A stretch of 48,206 nucleotides of DNA from Armatimonadota bacterium (lineage in GTDB: Bacteria > Sysuimicrobiota > Sysuimicrobiia > Sysuimicrobiales > Humicultoraceae), in assembly GCA_016869025.1 (NCBI GenBank), contig VGFA01000022.1:1-48206 (forward strand), written 5' to 3'. The notes under the pieces were generated by a model. It saw only the letters and a list, made by a program, of their open reading frames with translations, ran no database searches and was not told the DNA's origin. The translations under genes were made by a program, and so were the position numbers. Below are positions 30,791 to 38,452 of this stretch, piece by piece; position 1 is the first letter of the stretch; every line of letters begins with the position of its first letter.

Positions 30791-31069
30791 TTGAGTGTAT
30801 CCTACGGGTCTCCCCGAGGACCGTCAAGTACCCGCTCACCGAAACGAGGGCTGGTCCACCTCGAGCGGCCGCTTCGCGACGCCGTTAGGCGCCTGGCGCG
30901 GCGGGACGGCATCTCGATGTCCGCGAAGGTGCGCGACCTGGTCACCCGGGCGCTGGAGGACGAGGAGGACGCTGCCCTCGTAGCGCTGGCGGAGCAGCCG
31001 GAACGCACGTTCCGCCGTCGGGCCGCGCTGTCGCACCGTCAGGTCTGGGCCGGTGCACCACGCCGCTGA
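30791..31069 (+). CDS. ribbon-helix-helix antitoxin
   Basis: 92 aa if TTG 30791 is used, the only start in frame; the recognisable fold begins near 30840 (KRGLVHLERPLRDAVRRLAR then DGISMSAKVRDLVTRALEDE). The tail RAALSHRQVWAGAPRR resembles the LSHEEVW end of RelE-partner antitoxins. There is no SD, and the first 15 codons overlap the divergent promoter, so the natural start may have been lost. It contains copy 1 of the 32-bp repeat (30927-30958). Confidence 0.6.
   Translation: MSVSYGSPRGPSSTRSPKRGLVHLERPLRDAVRRLARRDGISMSAKVRDLVTRALEDEEDAALVALAEQPERTFRRRAALSHRQVWAGAPRR
30799..30827 (-). promoter_or_regulatory. sigma-70-type promoter of the AbrB-relE operon
   Basis: Minus strand TTGACG (30822-30827), 17-bp spacer, TAGGAT (30799-30804). 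It overlaps the 5' end of the divergent RHH antitoxin gene, so both modules could share regulation. Confidence 0.65.
30927..30958 (+). repeat. exact 32-bp direct repeat (second copy 31335-31366)
   Basis: The shared 32 bases code for VRDLVTRALE, once inside the RHH antitoxin and once fused to the end of the relE gene. The identical sequence and same reading frame show a recent duplication or gene-conversion event. Confidence 0.85.
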
Positions 31070-31078
31070 CCCGGCCGG

Positions 31079-31420
31079 ATGACCTACCGCCTCCTCTACC
31101 ACCCAGCGGTGGCCCGGGATGATCTCGCAGCGATCAGCCCCGAGGTCCGAGAGCGTATCGCCCGGGCGGTGGAAACCCGCCTATGCACCGCCCCGGAGCG
31201 GTATGGTGTCCCCCTGCGCGGCACCCTGAAGGGGTACTGGAAGCTGCGCGTCGGGGACCACCGGGCTATCTACCGGGTGGTCGGGGATGAGATCTGGATC
31301 CTCGCGATCCGTCACCGGCGCGACATGTACGGAGAGGTGCGCGACCTGGTCACCCGGGCGCTGGAGAGGCAGGGTTCCCTGGCACCCCCGGGGTCGTGCA
31401 TGCTACCATGGCGACGGTGA
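31079..31420 (+). CDS. RelE/ParE-type toxin with a chimeric C-terminus
   Basis: 113 aa from ATG 31079. Residues 1-86 are a complete RelE: YRLLYHPAVARDDLAAISPE, then GTLKGYWKLRVGDHRAIYRV and IWILAIRHRRDMY, which normally ends there. The last 27 residues start with EVRDLVTRALE, encoded by an exact 32-bp copy of the antitoxin gene 400 bp upstream, then unrelated sequence. Recombination between antitoxin and toxin genes has thus extended the toxin. Activity may be altered. Confidence 0.75.
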   Translation: MTYRLLYHPAVARDDLAAISPEVRERIARAVETRLCTAPERYGVPLRGTLKGYWKLRVGDHRAIYRVVGDEIWILAIRHRRDMYGEVRDLVTRALERQGSLAPPGSCMLPWRR

Positions 31421-31424
31421 GCCG

Positions 31425-31844
31425 ATGCACATCAGCGGACAGCAGGCGCGGGACCTCACGGGCGTCGCCGAGAAGCATGGCCTACGCCTGATCGTTGCCT
31501 TTGGATCGCGCGTGACCGGTAAGGACCACCCCGATAGCGATCTCGACCTTGCCGTCCTCCCCTCCCCCGGCGCGGAGGTTCCCGTCGGAGCGCTGTCCGC
31601 CCTGATCGCAGATCTCGCAGGGATCTTCCCCGGAGTCGAAGTTGACGTCTCGCTCATGCATCAAGCCGACCCCCTGTTCCTCAAGAAGATCTTCGAGACG
31701 GGGGTGCTGCTGCACGGCGACGAGGTCGAGTTCCGCCGGCACCGCGTTTACGCGTTCCGACGCTACAGCGAGTACCTCCCCTACCTCCGTATCGAGGAGG
31801 CGGCAACGCGGCGGCTGGTCGAGAGGCTGCGCCGTGCCGATTGA
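31425..31844 (+). CDS. mntA: MntA-type nucleotidyltransferase antitoxin
   Basis: 139 aa from ATG 31425, with GGTGA about 4 nt upstream. It carries the exact GSX10DXD motif, RLIVAFGSRVTGKDHPDSDL then DLAVL, plus the later acidic strand VEVDVSLMHQ. Known MntA proteins inactivate the HEPN toxin HepT by adding AMP residues to a Tyr next to its active site. The stop overlaps the hepT start. A relic copy lies at 29977-30047. Confidence 0.87.
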   Translation: MHISGQQARDLTGVAEKHGLRLIVAFGSRVTGKDHPDSDLDLAVLPSPGAEVPVGALSALIADLAGIFPGVEVDVSLMHQADPLFLKKIFETGVLLHGDEVEFRRHRVYAFRRYSEYLPYLRIEEAATRRLVERLRRAD

Positions 31845-32262
31845 CCGCGAAGTGCTCATCCGAAAGAGCACGCTGATCGCCGAGGACCTGGTGCGCCTGC
31901 GCCAACTGGCCGATCTGCCGGAAGACGATTACCTGGCCCAGTTGCACGTTCAGCTCGCCACGGAGCGCCTGCTGGAGCGCATGATCGGCCGGATGCTCGA
32001 CGTCAACTATCACGTCGCGGTGGAGATGGGCGGCACAGCGCCGCGGGACTTCTTTGAGTCGTTCCTCAGAATGGCCGAGACGAAAGTCCTGCCGCCGGAC
32101 TTCGCGCGGCAGATCGCGCATGCCGCCGGCCTGCGCAATCGCCTTGCCCACGAGTACAACGACATTGACCCACACCAGGTCTACGAGGCGGCAGGACGGG
32201 CATTGGTGGACATCCCTACCTACCTGGGCCACCTGCAGCGGTTCCTGGACACGATCCCGTAG
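31834..32262 (+). CDS. hepT: HepT-type HEPN RNase toxin (DUF86)
   Basis: 142 aa from GTG 31834, overlapping mntA by 11 bp. The HEPN catalytic motif RX4HXY is intact (LRNRLAHEYND), the Tyr being the expected site of AMPylation by MntA. The helical N-terminus LIRKSTLIAEDLVRLRQLAD and TERLLERMIGRMLDVNYHVA match DUF86. The stop codon lies in the left arm of a CCCGTAG / CTACGGG hairpin (32256-32287). Confidence 0.88.
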   Translation: MPIDREVLIRKSTLIAEDLVRLRQLADLPEDDYLAQLHVQLATERLLERMIGRMLDVNYHVAVEMGGTAPRDFFESFLRMAETKVLPPDFARQIAHAAGLRNRLAHEYNDIDPHQVYEAAGRALVDIPTYLGHLQRFLDTIP

Positions 32263-32287
32263 CCGGCGATCGCGGCTCGCCTACGGG
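32256..32287 (+). terminator. hairpin over the hepT stop codon
   Basis: CCCGTAG and CTACGGG arms enclose an 18-base GC-rich loop with a GCGATCGC core. There is no U-tract. It may end or protect the mntA-hepT transcript, or be an operator for the antitoxin gene that follows. Confidence 0.35.
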
Positions 32288-32299
32288 GTCGGGGCGGCT

Positions 32300-32527
32300 C
32301 TGAGCATTCGCATAAACGATGATCTGAAGCGCGTCATAGTGGCACGCGCCAGAGGGCAGCATCGAAAGCCCAGCGAGCAGGCGCGGCGATACATCGAGAT
32401 CGCCTTGATTGCCGAAGAGAACCCGGATCTTCCCTTTGGGTTCATCCAGGGTATTCTGGAGGCCCGGGCCGAGAAGGATGCCGGCCTGGTTGAGGAACCT
32501 GTCGCCGGCGGGGACCGCGAAGTCTGA
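32300..32527 (+). CDS. solitary ribbon-helix-helix antitoxin-like protein
   Basis: 75 codons. LSIRINDDLKRVIVARARGQ then HRKPSEQARRYIEIALIAEE and NPDLPFGFIQGILEARAEKD match a family of RHH antitoxins with the NPDLPF block. The natural start position holds CTG (32300); no ATG/GTG/TTG is close. No toxin gene follows on this strand. A partial second copy is at 33391-33555. Possibly silent. Confidence 0.55.
   Translation: MSIRINDDLKRVIVARARGQHRKPSEQARRYIEIALIAEENPDLPFGFIQGILEARAEKDAGLVEEPVAGGDREV
32324..32384 (+). repeat. 61-bp direct repeat (second copy 33406-33466)
   Basis: The copies match at 60 of 61 bases and code for LKRVIVARARGQHRKPSEQA. They lie either side of the Phd-VapC operon, which sits in opposite orientation. 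A shared downstream motif (GACCCCAG after GAAGG) near 32530 and 33540 shows that a longer unit was duplicated and later shortened in copy 2. Confidence 0.8.
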
Positions 32528-32591
32528 AGGCTGACCCCAGCCTGGGGGCTGGGGGGTGGATCGAGCGCGGTCTGGCCGGTGCCGGCCAGCC

Positions 32592-33029
32592 TCACACCCA
32601 CAGCACTCGGAGTCCTACTGCCTCGGCGCTCGATCGCTGCCGGGCATCTGAGGTCAGGAACGGAACGTCGGTTCCCGTGGCATCCTTGAAGAAGAGGGCC
32701 GAGGCGATGTGGATGGCGTCGGCCGTCCGCGTCGGGATCCGCCTGATGACGTCCTCGGCACGGGAAAGTACGACGGGCGCCAGCTCCACGAGGGTCCACC
32801 ACCGACGTTCGTCGGCACACCGCTCAAGGGCTGTCGCCAGGCTCCGGTCCGGCAGCGTCCCGCCGCGGTGCTTGGTGTACAGGGCGGAGATGATCTCCAC
32901 CCGCGCCAGGCGCGATGTGACGAGATCGTGCGCGGACGTCAGGCGCCCGGCCTCGGAGGATCCCGGCTCGCGCACGTAGCGCTTCACCAGGACGCTGGTG
33001 TCCGCGTAGGCCCAGCGCGGGACGCTCAC
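32592..33029 (-). CDS. VapC-type PIN-domain toxin
   Basis: 145 aa from GTG 33029, overlapping the Phd stop as GTGA. PIN sites: WAYADTSVLVKRYVREPGS (Asp), SRLARVEIISALYTKHRGG (Glu), RTADAIHIASALFFKD (Asp) and PFLTSDARQRSSAEAVGL (Asp). Complete and of normal length. Confidence 0.87.
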   Translation of the reverse strand: MSVPRWAYADTSVLVKRYVREPGSSEAGRLTSAHDLVTSRLARVEIISALYTKHRGGTLPDRSLATALERCADERRWWTLVELAPVVLSRAEDVIRRIPTRTADAIHIASALFFKDATGTDVPFLTSDARQRSSAEAVGLRVLWV

Positions 33030-33304
33030 CGCCTGTCCCGCTCTTCACGCACGATGCGGGACAGGGGCTTACCCTTGGCTGCCACCGGTCTGGCCGATGG
33101 CATACGGCCCTCCCGCTCCGCGGCCTCCACAAACCCCGCCCGCACCAGCCGATCCAGCGTCACCCCACCGTTCCCGAGCGCCCGCAGAGGGCTGATAACA
33201 GCGATCGGCCGCCCCCGCTCGGTGAGGACGACCTCTTGCCCGGTGCGCACGGCGCGAATCGCCTTCGAGAACCCCTGGTTCGCCTCGCGCAGGCCCAATC
33301 GCAT
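33026..33304 (-). CDS. Phd/YefM-type antitoxin
   Basis: 92 aa from ATG 33304, with GGAGG 10 nt upstream. Phd N-terminal fold: LGLREANQGFSKAIRAVRTG then EVVLTERGRPIAVISPL. The tail (EREGRMPSARPVAAKGKPLS) binds the PIN toxin. A perfect palindrome overlaps its promoter. Confidence 0.85.
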   Translation of the reverse strand: MRLGLREANQGFSKAIRAVRTGQEVVLTERGRPIAVISPLRALGNGGVTLDRLVRAGFVEAAEREGRMPSARPVAAKGKPLSRIVREERDRR

Positions 33305-33322
33305 GGGGGGACATCCTCCAGA

Positions 33323-33351
33323 GTAGTGCTTATCACTACATCATCATAGCA
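33323..33351 (-). promoter_or_regulatory. phd-vapC promoter and palindromic operator
   Basis: Minus strand TGC-TATGAT (TATGAT at 33343-33348) is an extended -10. Downstream, GTAGTG-N5-CACTAC (33323-33339) is a perfect 17-bp palindrome covering the likely start point, a typical Phd operator position. Confidence 0.6.
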
Positions 33352-33390
33352 CGGCCGCCCCGCAAGGGCCACTGGGCCCCTGGCGCGATT

Positions 33391-33555
33391 CGACTAAACG
33401 AAAACCTGAAGCGCGTCATGGTGGCACGCGCCAGAGGGCAGCATCGAAAGCCCAGCGAGCAGGCGCAAGGTACAACAAGCGGCGTGGAGCGGGGACCGCC
33501 GGGACCTGAAACGCTACAGAAAAACCCGAAGGTCCGAAGGTTGACCCCAGAACTA
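33391..33555 (+). pseudogene. decayed second copy of the 32.3 kb RHH antitoxin gene
   Basis: The frame AIRLNENLKRVMVARARGQH then RKPSEQAQG follows the antitoxin at 32300 closely, then runs into unrelated sequence and rejoins the same flank near 33535 (CCGAAGGTTGACCCCAG). It has no start codon and lacks the second half. Confidence 0.65.
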
Positions 33556-33582
33556 TCCGGCCGCGCGCCTGGCAGGGTCAGA

Positions 33583-33957
33583 TTAGGGTTCGTCCGCCAG
33601 GTCGTCGAGGTTCTCGAATCCGAGGTGCAGGAGCACCTTGTTCGCAACCTCACGGCGGAGCACGGGATCGGTGAGGCGGCCAAAGACCCGCCGGACGCGC
33701 GCTGCTGAGACCGTGCGCATCTGCTGGGGCAGGATTATGCTGTCCAGCGGGTTCCCCGCCGCGGCCGACGGAAGCAGAATCTCCCAACGTTGCGGCTGTC
33801 GTCGTTCTTTCATGCTGGTGACCGGAAGGACCGTGAGTAGGCCAGATGTCTCGTTGAACGGCTCGTTGCTGACGACGAGCGCAGGGCGACTACCAGCTTG
33901 CTCGTGACCCTCCGCTGGGTCAGGCGCGACCTCAACCAACGCCCAGCGCCGCCGCAA
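33583..33957 (-). CDS. MazF/PemK-type toxin
   Basis: 124 aa from TTG 33957, 5 bp after the antitoxin stop. Motifs: RRWALVEVAPDPAEGHEQAG, SRPALVVSNEPFNETSGLLT, VLPVTSMKERRQ and SIILPQQMRTVSAARVRRVF. The first Gly-Asp of the family (xRGDVx) is replaced by RRRWAL, but the fold otherwise looks complete. It borders the pilC gene of the T4P operon. Confidence 0.82.
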   Translation of the reverse strand: MRRRWALVEVAPDPAEGHEQAGSRPALVVSNEPFNETSGLLTVLPVTSMKERRQPQRWEILLPSAAAGNPLDSIILPQQMRTVSAARVRRVFGRLTDPVLRREVANKVLLHLGFENLDDLADEP

Positions 33958-33962
33958 TGACC

Positions 33963-34253
33963 TCAGACAGCCGCCCCCCAGGTCTCCCGGTCCAGAGCAT
34001 CGAAATCCCGTTCAACGGAGTCCTGTGTGGCTCGATACTGGGCATCCTGCATGGCGGCGGCATAGGCCACGCGGAGCACCACCTCGCGTTGTTCCCGGAG
34101 GAAACGACCCAAGCTGCGCCGCACGAGGTTCTCGATCAGCGCGTTCTGGCTGGGAGCCCGGCCTGCGCGCACAAGGGCTTCGATGGCACCGAGCACATCG
34201 GTGTGAAGATAGAACGTCCGCTTCTTCGCACGTGGGGTGACCGCTCTCGGCAT
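33963..34253 (-). CDS. antitoxin of the MazF pair
   Basis: 96 aa from ATG 34253, chosen because GGGGTGGG ends 4 nt upstream; GTG 34262 is the alternative. The strand KKRTFYLHTDVLGAIEALVR and helix QNALIENLVRRSLGRFLREQ form a small RHH-like DNA-binding region. The acidic tail DSVERDFDALDRETWGAAV wraps the toxin. Confidence 0.78.
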   Translation of the reverse strand: MPRAVTPRAKKRTFYLHTDVLGAIEALVRAGRAPSQNALIENLVRRSLGRFLREQREVVLRVAYAAAMQDAQYRATQDSVERDFDALDRETWGAAV

Positions 34254-34274
34254 TGTACCCACCCCTTACACCCA

Positions 34275-34302
34275 ATAGTAACCCCCGGAACTGGTGTGTC
34301 AA
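34275..34302 (-). promoter_or_regulatory. promoter of the 34.2 kb antitoxin-mazF operon
   Basis: Minus strand TTGACA (34297-34302), 16-bp spacer, TACTAT (34275-34280). TTAC-N8-GTAA overlaps the -10 and may be the operator. It lies in the gap after pilC, so the TA operon does not depend on the pil transcript. Confidence 0.65.
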
Positions 34303-34322
34303 TGCCTCACCCCACGCGTTCC

Positions 34323-35540
34323 CTACCGCACCCCTGTCGCCAACTGGAAGATCGGCATGTAGAGCGAGATCACCATCGCGCCCACGACCACGCCCATGAA
34401 GATGATCAGGATCGGCTCCAGCATCGAGGTCAGTCCGGCCACCATGGCCTCGATCTCGACGTCGTAGAAGTCGGCCACCTTCTCCAGCATCTGCTCGAGC
34501 GCGCCGGTCTCCTCTCCCACCTTGGCCATCTGCACCACCATCGGCGGGAAGACGCCCGAGAACTGCAGCGGTATGGCGATCGTCTGGCCCTCGCGGATGC
34601 TGGTGCGCACCGCGTCAATCGCGTTGCCTATGACCGTGTTGTCAATCGCCTTGGAGACCACCTCGAGTGACTGCATGATCGGCACGCCGCTGGCAATCAG
34701 GGTGCCCAGCGTGCGGGTGAACCGGGCGACCACGATCTTGCGGTTCAATTCGCCCAGCACCGGCATCTTCAGCTTGAAGCGGTCGTAGCGCGCCCGTCCC
34801 GTGGGGGTCTGCAGGTAGCGACGCAGCGCGTAGATCACCACGGCGGCAACCGCAAAGATCACGTACCAGTACGATCGGAGCGCCACGCTGAATGCCATCG
34901 CTATCTGGGTGGGTAGCGGGAGCTGTCCAGACCCGCCCAGCTCCTTGAACATGTTCTCGAACTGGGGCAGGATCACGATCGTCATGAAGAACAGGCCGCC
35001 CAGCGACGCCGCGGTCAGCAGCACGGGATAGACCATCGCCGACTTGATCTTGGAGCGCAGCGCCTGCTCCTTCTCCAGATAGACGGCGACGCGGTTGAGA
35101 ACCTCGTCGAGCACGCCACCGGTCTCGCCTGCCTTCACCATGTTGACGTAGAGCGAGGAGAACGCCTTGGGGTGCCGCCCCATCGCGTCCGAGAGCGGCC
35201 GGCCGGCCTCCACGTCCGAGCGCACCTCGGCGACGATCGCCCGAAGGCGCTTGTTGCCGGATTGCTGCTCCAGGATCGTGAGCGTCCTCACCAGCGACAG
35301 ACCCGCGTTCACCATGGTCGCGAACTGCCGGCTGAAGATCGCCAGGTCCTTCAACCCTATGCCGAAGAGTCCCTGCAGCGACTCGAAGATGTCGGCGCGC
35401 TCGACCGTCCGCTCGAGGTGCGTGATGAAGAAGCCCATGTCGCGGAGCCGGTCCACGACCATGGCGTCACTGTCGGCCTCGATGACGCCCGAGATCAGGC
35501 GCCCGGTGTTGTCCTTGGCGCTGTACCGGAACACTGCCAT
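34323..35540 (-). CDS. pilC: PilC, inner-membrane platform of the type IV pilus
   Basis: 405 aa from ATG 35540. Two T2SSF domains: AIFSRQFATMVNAGLSLVRT then AETGGVLDEVLNRVAVYLEK, and FTRTLGTLIASGVPIMQSLE then GEETGALEQMLEKVADFYDV. Membrane helices near residues 165-195, 215-235 and 375-400. PilC connects the PilB and PilT motors to the growing pilin helix. It follows pilT by 8 bp and ends the operon. Full length for the family. Confidence 0.95.
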   Translation of the reverse strand: MAVFRYSAKDNTGRLISGVIEADSDAMVVDRLRDMGFFITHLERTVERADIFESLQGLFGIGLKDLAIFSRQFATMVNAGLSLVRTLTILEQQSGNKRLRAIVAEVRSDVEAGRPLSDAMGRHPKAFSSLYVNMVKAGETGGVLDEVLNRVAVYLEKEQALRSKIKSAMVYPVLLTAASLGGLFFMTIVILPQFENMFKELGGSGQLPLPTQIAMAFSVALRSYWYVIFAVAAVVIYALRRYLQTPTGRARYDRFKLKMPVLGELNRKIVVARFTRTLGTLIASGVPIMQSLEVVSKAIDNTVIGNAIDAVRTSIREGQTIAIPLQFSGVFPPMVVQMAKVGEETGALEQMLEKVADFYDVEIEAMVAGLTSMLEPILIIFMGVVVGAMVISLYMPIFQLATGVR

Positions 35541-35548
35541 GGCGGCGC

Positions 35549-36733
35549 CTACCCCCTCGTGTTGCGGCCGGCGTGTTCGACGTCGCCGCCGCCCTCTCTG
35601 ATCATCTTGCGCAGCTCCTCACTGTGGATGGCCCGGCTGAGCGCGTCCTCCATCGTGATCATCTTGCGCAGGCACAGGTCTCGGAGCGATTGGTCCATCG
35701 TCTGCATCCCGTACTGCCCGCCGGTCTGGATCGCCGTCTCGATCTGGTGCGTCTTGGACTCCCGTACCAGGTTGCGGATCGCCGGCGTGGCCAGCATGAT
35801 CTCCACGGCCGGGATACGCCCGATCTCGTCCAGGGTGGGCCAGCTCTGCCCGCCGGCGCCGCCCAACCGCGGCCTCCCCGCCGCCGGCCGAGCGTCTACC
35901 CGCCCCTTGTACCGCGCGTTGGGGAGCAGTTGCTGCGAGATCACCGACTCGAGCACCATCGAGATCTGAATGCGGATCTGCTGCTGCTGGTAGGGCGGGA
36001 AGACGTCAATGATCCGGTCTATGGACTGTGCGGCGTTGGCCGTGTGCAGCGTGGCAAAGACCAGGTGGCCGGTCTCGGCGATCGTCAAGGCCGCAGAGAT
36101 CGTCTCCAGGTCGCGCATCTCACCGATCAGCACCACGTTTGGATCCTCGCGCAGCACGGCGCGCAGCGCCGCCGGGAACGACTGCGTGTCGAACCCCAGC
36201 TCTCGCTGGTTGACGATGCTCTTCCTGTGCTGGTGGAGGTACTCGATCGGGTCCTCCACGGTCACGATGTGGGCGCTGCGCTCGCTGTTGATGAAGTCAA
36301 TCATCGAGGCCAGCGTCGTGGACTTGCCGTGGCCGGTGGGACCGGTTACCAGCACCAGCCCGCGGGGCTTTCGGGTCAGCTCCTTCAGGGCCGGCGGGAG
36401 GTTCAGGACCTCCACCGTCGGGATCGTCATCGGAATCACGCGGATGGCGATTCCCACCGCGCCCCGCTGCCGGTAGATGTTGACCCGGAAGCGGCCCAGC
36501 CCGGGCACGCCGTAGGACAGGTCGAGTTCCCAGAACTTCTCGAACTTCTGCTTCTGGAAGGTGTTGAGCATGCTGTAGCCGAGCTGGAATGTGTCCTCGG
36601 CGGAGAGGATCTCGTGGTGCTCCATCGGCGCCAGCCGGCCCCACAGGCGCATCGTGGGCTTGATCCCGGAGGTCAGGTGCAGGTCCGACGCCTGGGCTGT
36701 AACAACCTCGCGCAGCAGATCCTCGATGTGCAT
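35549..36733 (-). CDS. pilT: PilT, type IV pilus retraction ATPase
   Basis: 394 aa. Walker A GPTGHGKS (131-138), Asp box and Walker B in PNVVLIGEMRDLETISAALT, His box TGHLVFATLHTANAAQSIDR, and the PilT-specific C-terminal region (ESKTHQIETAIQTGGQYGMQ then TMDQSLRDL). There is an insertion of about 25 residues before IPAVEIMLATPAIRNL (DARPAAGRPRLGGAGG), longer than in most PilT proteins. It powers pilus retraction. Gap to pilB 9 bp. Confidence 0.95.
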   Translation of the reverse strand: MHIEDLLREVVTAQASDLHLTSGIKPTMRLWGRLAPMEHHEILSAEDTFQLGYSMLNTFQKQKFEKFWELDLSYGVPGLGRFRVNIYRQRGAVGIAIRVIPMTIPTVEVLNLPPALKELTRKPRGLVLVTGPTGHGKSTTLASMIDFINSERSAHIVTVEDPIEYLHQHRKSIVNQRELGFDTQSFPAALRAVLREDPNVVLIGEMRDLETISAALTIAETGHLVFATLHTANAAQSIDRIIDVFPPYQQQQIRIQISMVLESVISQQLLPNARYKGRVDARPAAGRPRLGGAGGQSWPTLDEIGRIPAVEIMLATPAIRNLVRESKTHQIETAIQTGGQYGMQTMDQSLRDLCLRKMITMEDALSRAIHSEELRKMIREGGGDVEHAGRNTRG

Positions 36734-36742
36734 GACAGCCCC

Positions 36743-38452
36743 CTATTCGACGAACACGACGCGGAGCAGTTCCTCCAGCGAGGTCAATCCGGCCAGCACC
36801 TTGGCCACGCCGTCCCCGTGCAGCGTGCGCATCCCCGCGGAAACCGCAGCGTGCTTGAGGACGTCCGCGGAGGCCTCCTTCACGACCAGCGCGCGGATCG
36901 CGTCGTCCATCATCATGATCTCGAAAAGACCGATGCGCCCCTTGTACCCGATGTGGTTACACCGGTCGCAGCCCTTTGCCCGGTAGACGACAGGCGGGGG
37001 ATCGTCCGGGCCTGCCAGACCGTAGCGCACCGACACCTCCGCCGGGGGCGTGTACGCCTCGCGGCAGTGCTGGCAGAGCAGCCGCACCAGGCGCTGCGCG
37101 ACCACGCCGATGACCGAAGAGGCCACCAGGAACGGCTCCACGCCCATGTCCGCCAGCCGGGCAACGGCCCCGGGCGCGTCGTTGGTGTGCAGCGTCGAGA
37201 GGACCAGGTGGCCGGTCAGCGCGGCGTTGATCGCAATCCGCGCGGTTTCCTCGTCGCGGATCTCGCCGACCATTATGATGTCGGGGTCCTGCCGCAGGAA
37301 AGAACGCAGGCCCGTGGCAAAGGTTAGGCCGGCCTTGGGGTTGATCTGGACCTGGCTGATGCCGGGGAGCTGGTACTCAACCGGGTCCTCGACGGTGATG
37401 ATGTTGACGTCAATCTTGTTGAGCCGGTTGAGGATCGCGTACAGACTTGTCGTCTTGCCGCTGCCGGTCGGGCCGGTGATCAGGATGATCCCGTAGGGCT
37501 TGACGATCAGCGACTCGAACCGCGGCAGGTCCGGACCCAGCAGGCCGAGCTTCTCCACGCCAACCAGCGCCGCCCGCTTGTCCAGGATCCGCATTACCAC
37601 CTTCTCGCCATGCACGGTAGGAATGCTGGAGACGCGCAGGTCAATCTCGCGGTTGTCCACGCGCAGTTCGATGCGGCCGTCCTGCGGGGCACGCCGCTCG
37701 GCGATGTTCATGTTGGCCATGATCTTCACGCGGCTGGTGGCCGCGGCCTGCACGTGCTTGGGCGCGGTCATGACGCTGTAGAGCGTGCCATCAATACGGT
37801 AGCGAATGCGGAGCTGCTTCTCCTGCGGCTCCACGTGGACGTCGCTGGCGCCCTGGCGGACCGCCTGGACCAGCATCAGGTTCACCAGGCGAACGACCGG
37901 CGCGTCCTCGACGATCTCGCGCAGCTTGTCTAGCCCGGGTTCCTCCTCGCCCACGTCCGAGGGGCGGATCTCCTGGATGACCTGATCCAGGGTGCCCTCG
38001 AGCGCCGGGTACTGGTTGACGGCGTGCTGGAACCCTTCGGGCGTAATCGCGGCAGGGATCAGGTCGCGGTCCACCACGCGCCGGATGTCGTCGAGGGCCA
38101 CCACGTCCAGCGGGTCCACCATCCCCACGATAAGCGCGTTTCCCTCGATGCGCAGCGGGATGACCTGGTAGCGCCGGATCAAGGCCTCGGGGAGGGCCGT
38201 GAGCACCTCCTCGGGAATCCCAACCGCCTGCACGCTGACGAACTCGATCCCTATCTGGCCGGCCACGGCCTTGGAGATGGCCTCCTGGGTCGTCAGCCCG
38301 CGGCTGACGAGCACCTTGCCGAGTCGGTCGCCGCTCGCGTTCTGGGCCGCCAGCGCCTGTTCAAGCTGGGCGCTGGTGATGAGCCCGGCTTCGACCAGGA
38401 TCTCACCCAGACGGACCCGGCGGCGGGCCGCGGGGCTCCTAGAGGGCCTCAT
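36743..38452 (-). CDS. pilB: PilB-type extension ATPase with MshEN domain
   Basis: 569 aa. Residues about 12-150 are an MshEN domain (RLGEILVEAGLITSAQLEQA then LAAQNASGDRLGKVLVSRGL), a known c-di-GMP-binding fold. The ATPase has Walker A GPTGSGKT near 324, the Asp and His boxes (MVGEIRDEETARIAINAALT, TGHLVLSTLHTNDAPGAVAR) and a zinc site LCQHC ... CDRC. It starts 14 bp inside the 80-aa gene. It would drive pilus extension, and its MshEN suggests activation by c-di-GMP. It differs from the second PilB (40737) by the lack of the TPR head. Confidence 0.93.
   Translation of the reverse strand: MRPSRSPAARRRVRLGEILVEAGLITSAQLEQALAAQNASGDRLGKVLVSRGLTTQEAISKAVAGQIGIEFVSVQAVGIPEEVLTALPEALIRRYQVIPLRIEGNALIVGMVDPLDVVALDDIRRVVDRDLIPAAITPEGFQHAVNQYPALEGTLDQVIQEIRPSDVGEEEPGLDKLREIVEDAPVVRLVNLMLVQAVRQGASDVHVEPQEKQLRIRYRIDGTLYSVMTAPKHVQAAATSRVKIMANMNIAERRAPQDGRIELRVDNREIDLRVSSIPTVHGEKVVMRILDKRAALVGVEKLGLLGPDLPRFESLIVKPYGIILITGPTGSGKTTSLYAILNRLNKIDVNIITVEDPVEYQLPGISQVQINPKAGLTFATGLRSFLRQDPDIIMVGEIRDEETARIAINAALTGHLVLSTLHTNDAPGAVARLADMGVEPFLVASSVIGVVAQRLVRLLCQHCREAYTPPAEVSVRYGLAGPDDPPPVVYRAKGCDRCNHIGYKGRIGLFEIMMMDDAIRALVVKEASADVLKHAAVSAGMRTLHGDGVAKVLAGLTSLEELLRVVFVE

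Noticed and set aside
33361-33582. a new small gene after phd
   Set aside because: The only coding-like part is the relic of the 32.3 kb antitoxin; the rest changes frame and has no start or SD.
11768-34253. a prophage or integrative element behind the TA cluster
   Set aside because: No integrase, transposase, att-like repeat, tRNA target or phage structural gene is visible.
35573-37327. 584-codon plus-strand frame antisense to pilT and pilB
   Set aside because: Composition is typical of antisense shadow (His/Arg/Asp-rich) and pilT/pilB are full-length family members.
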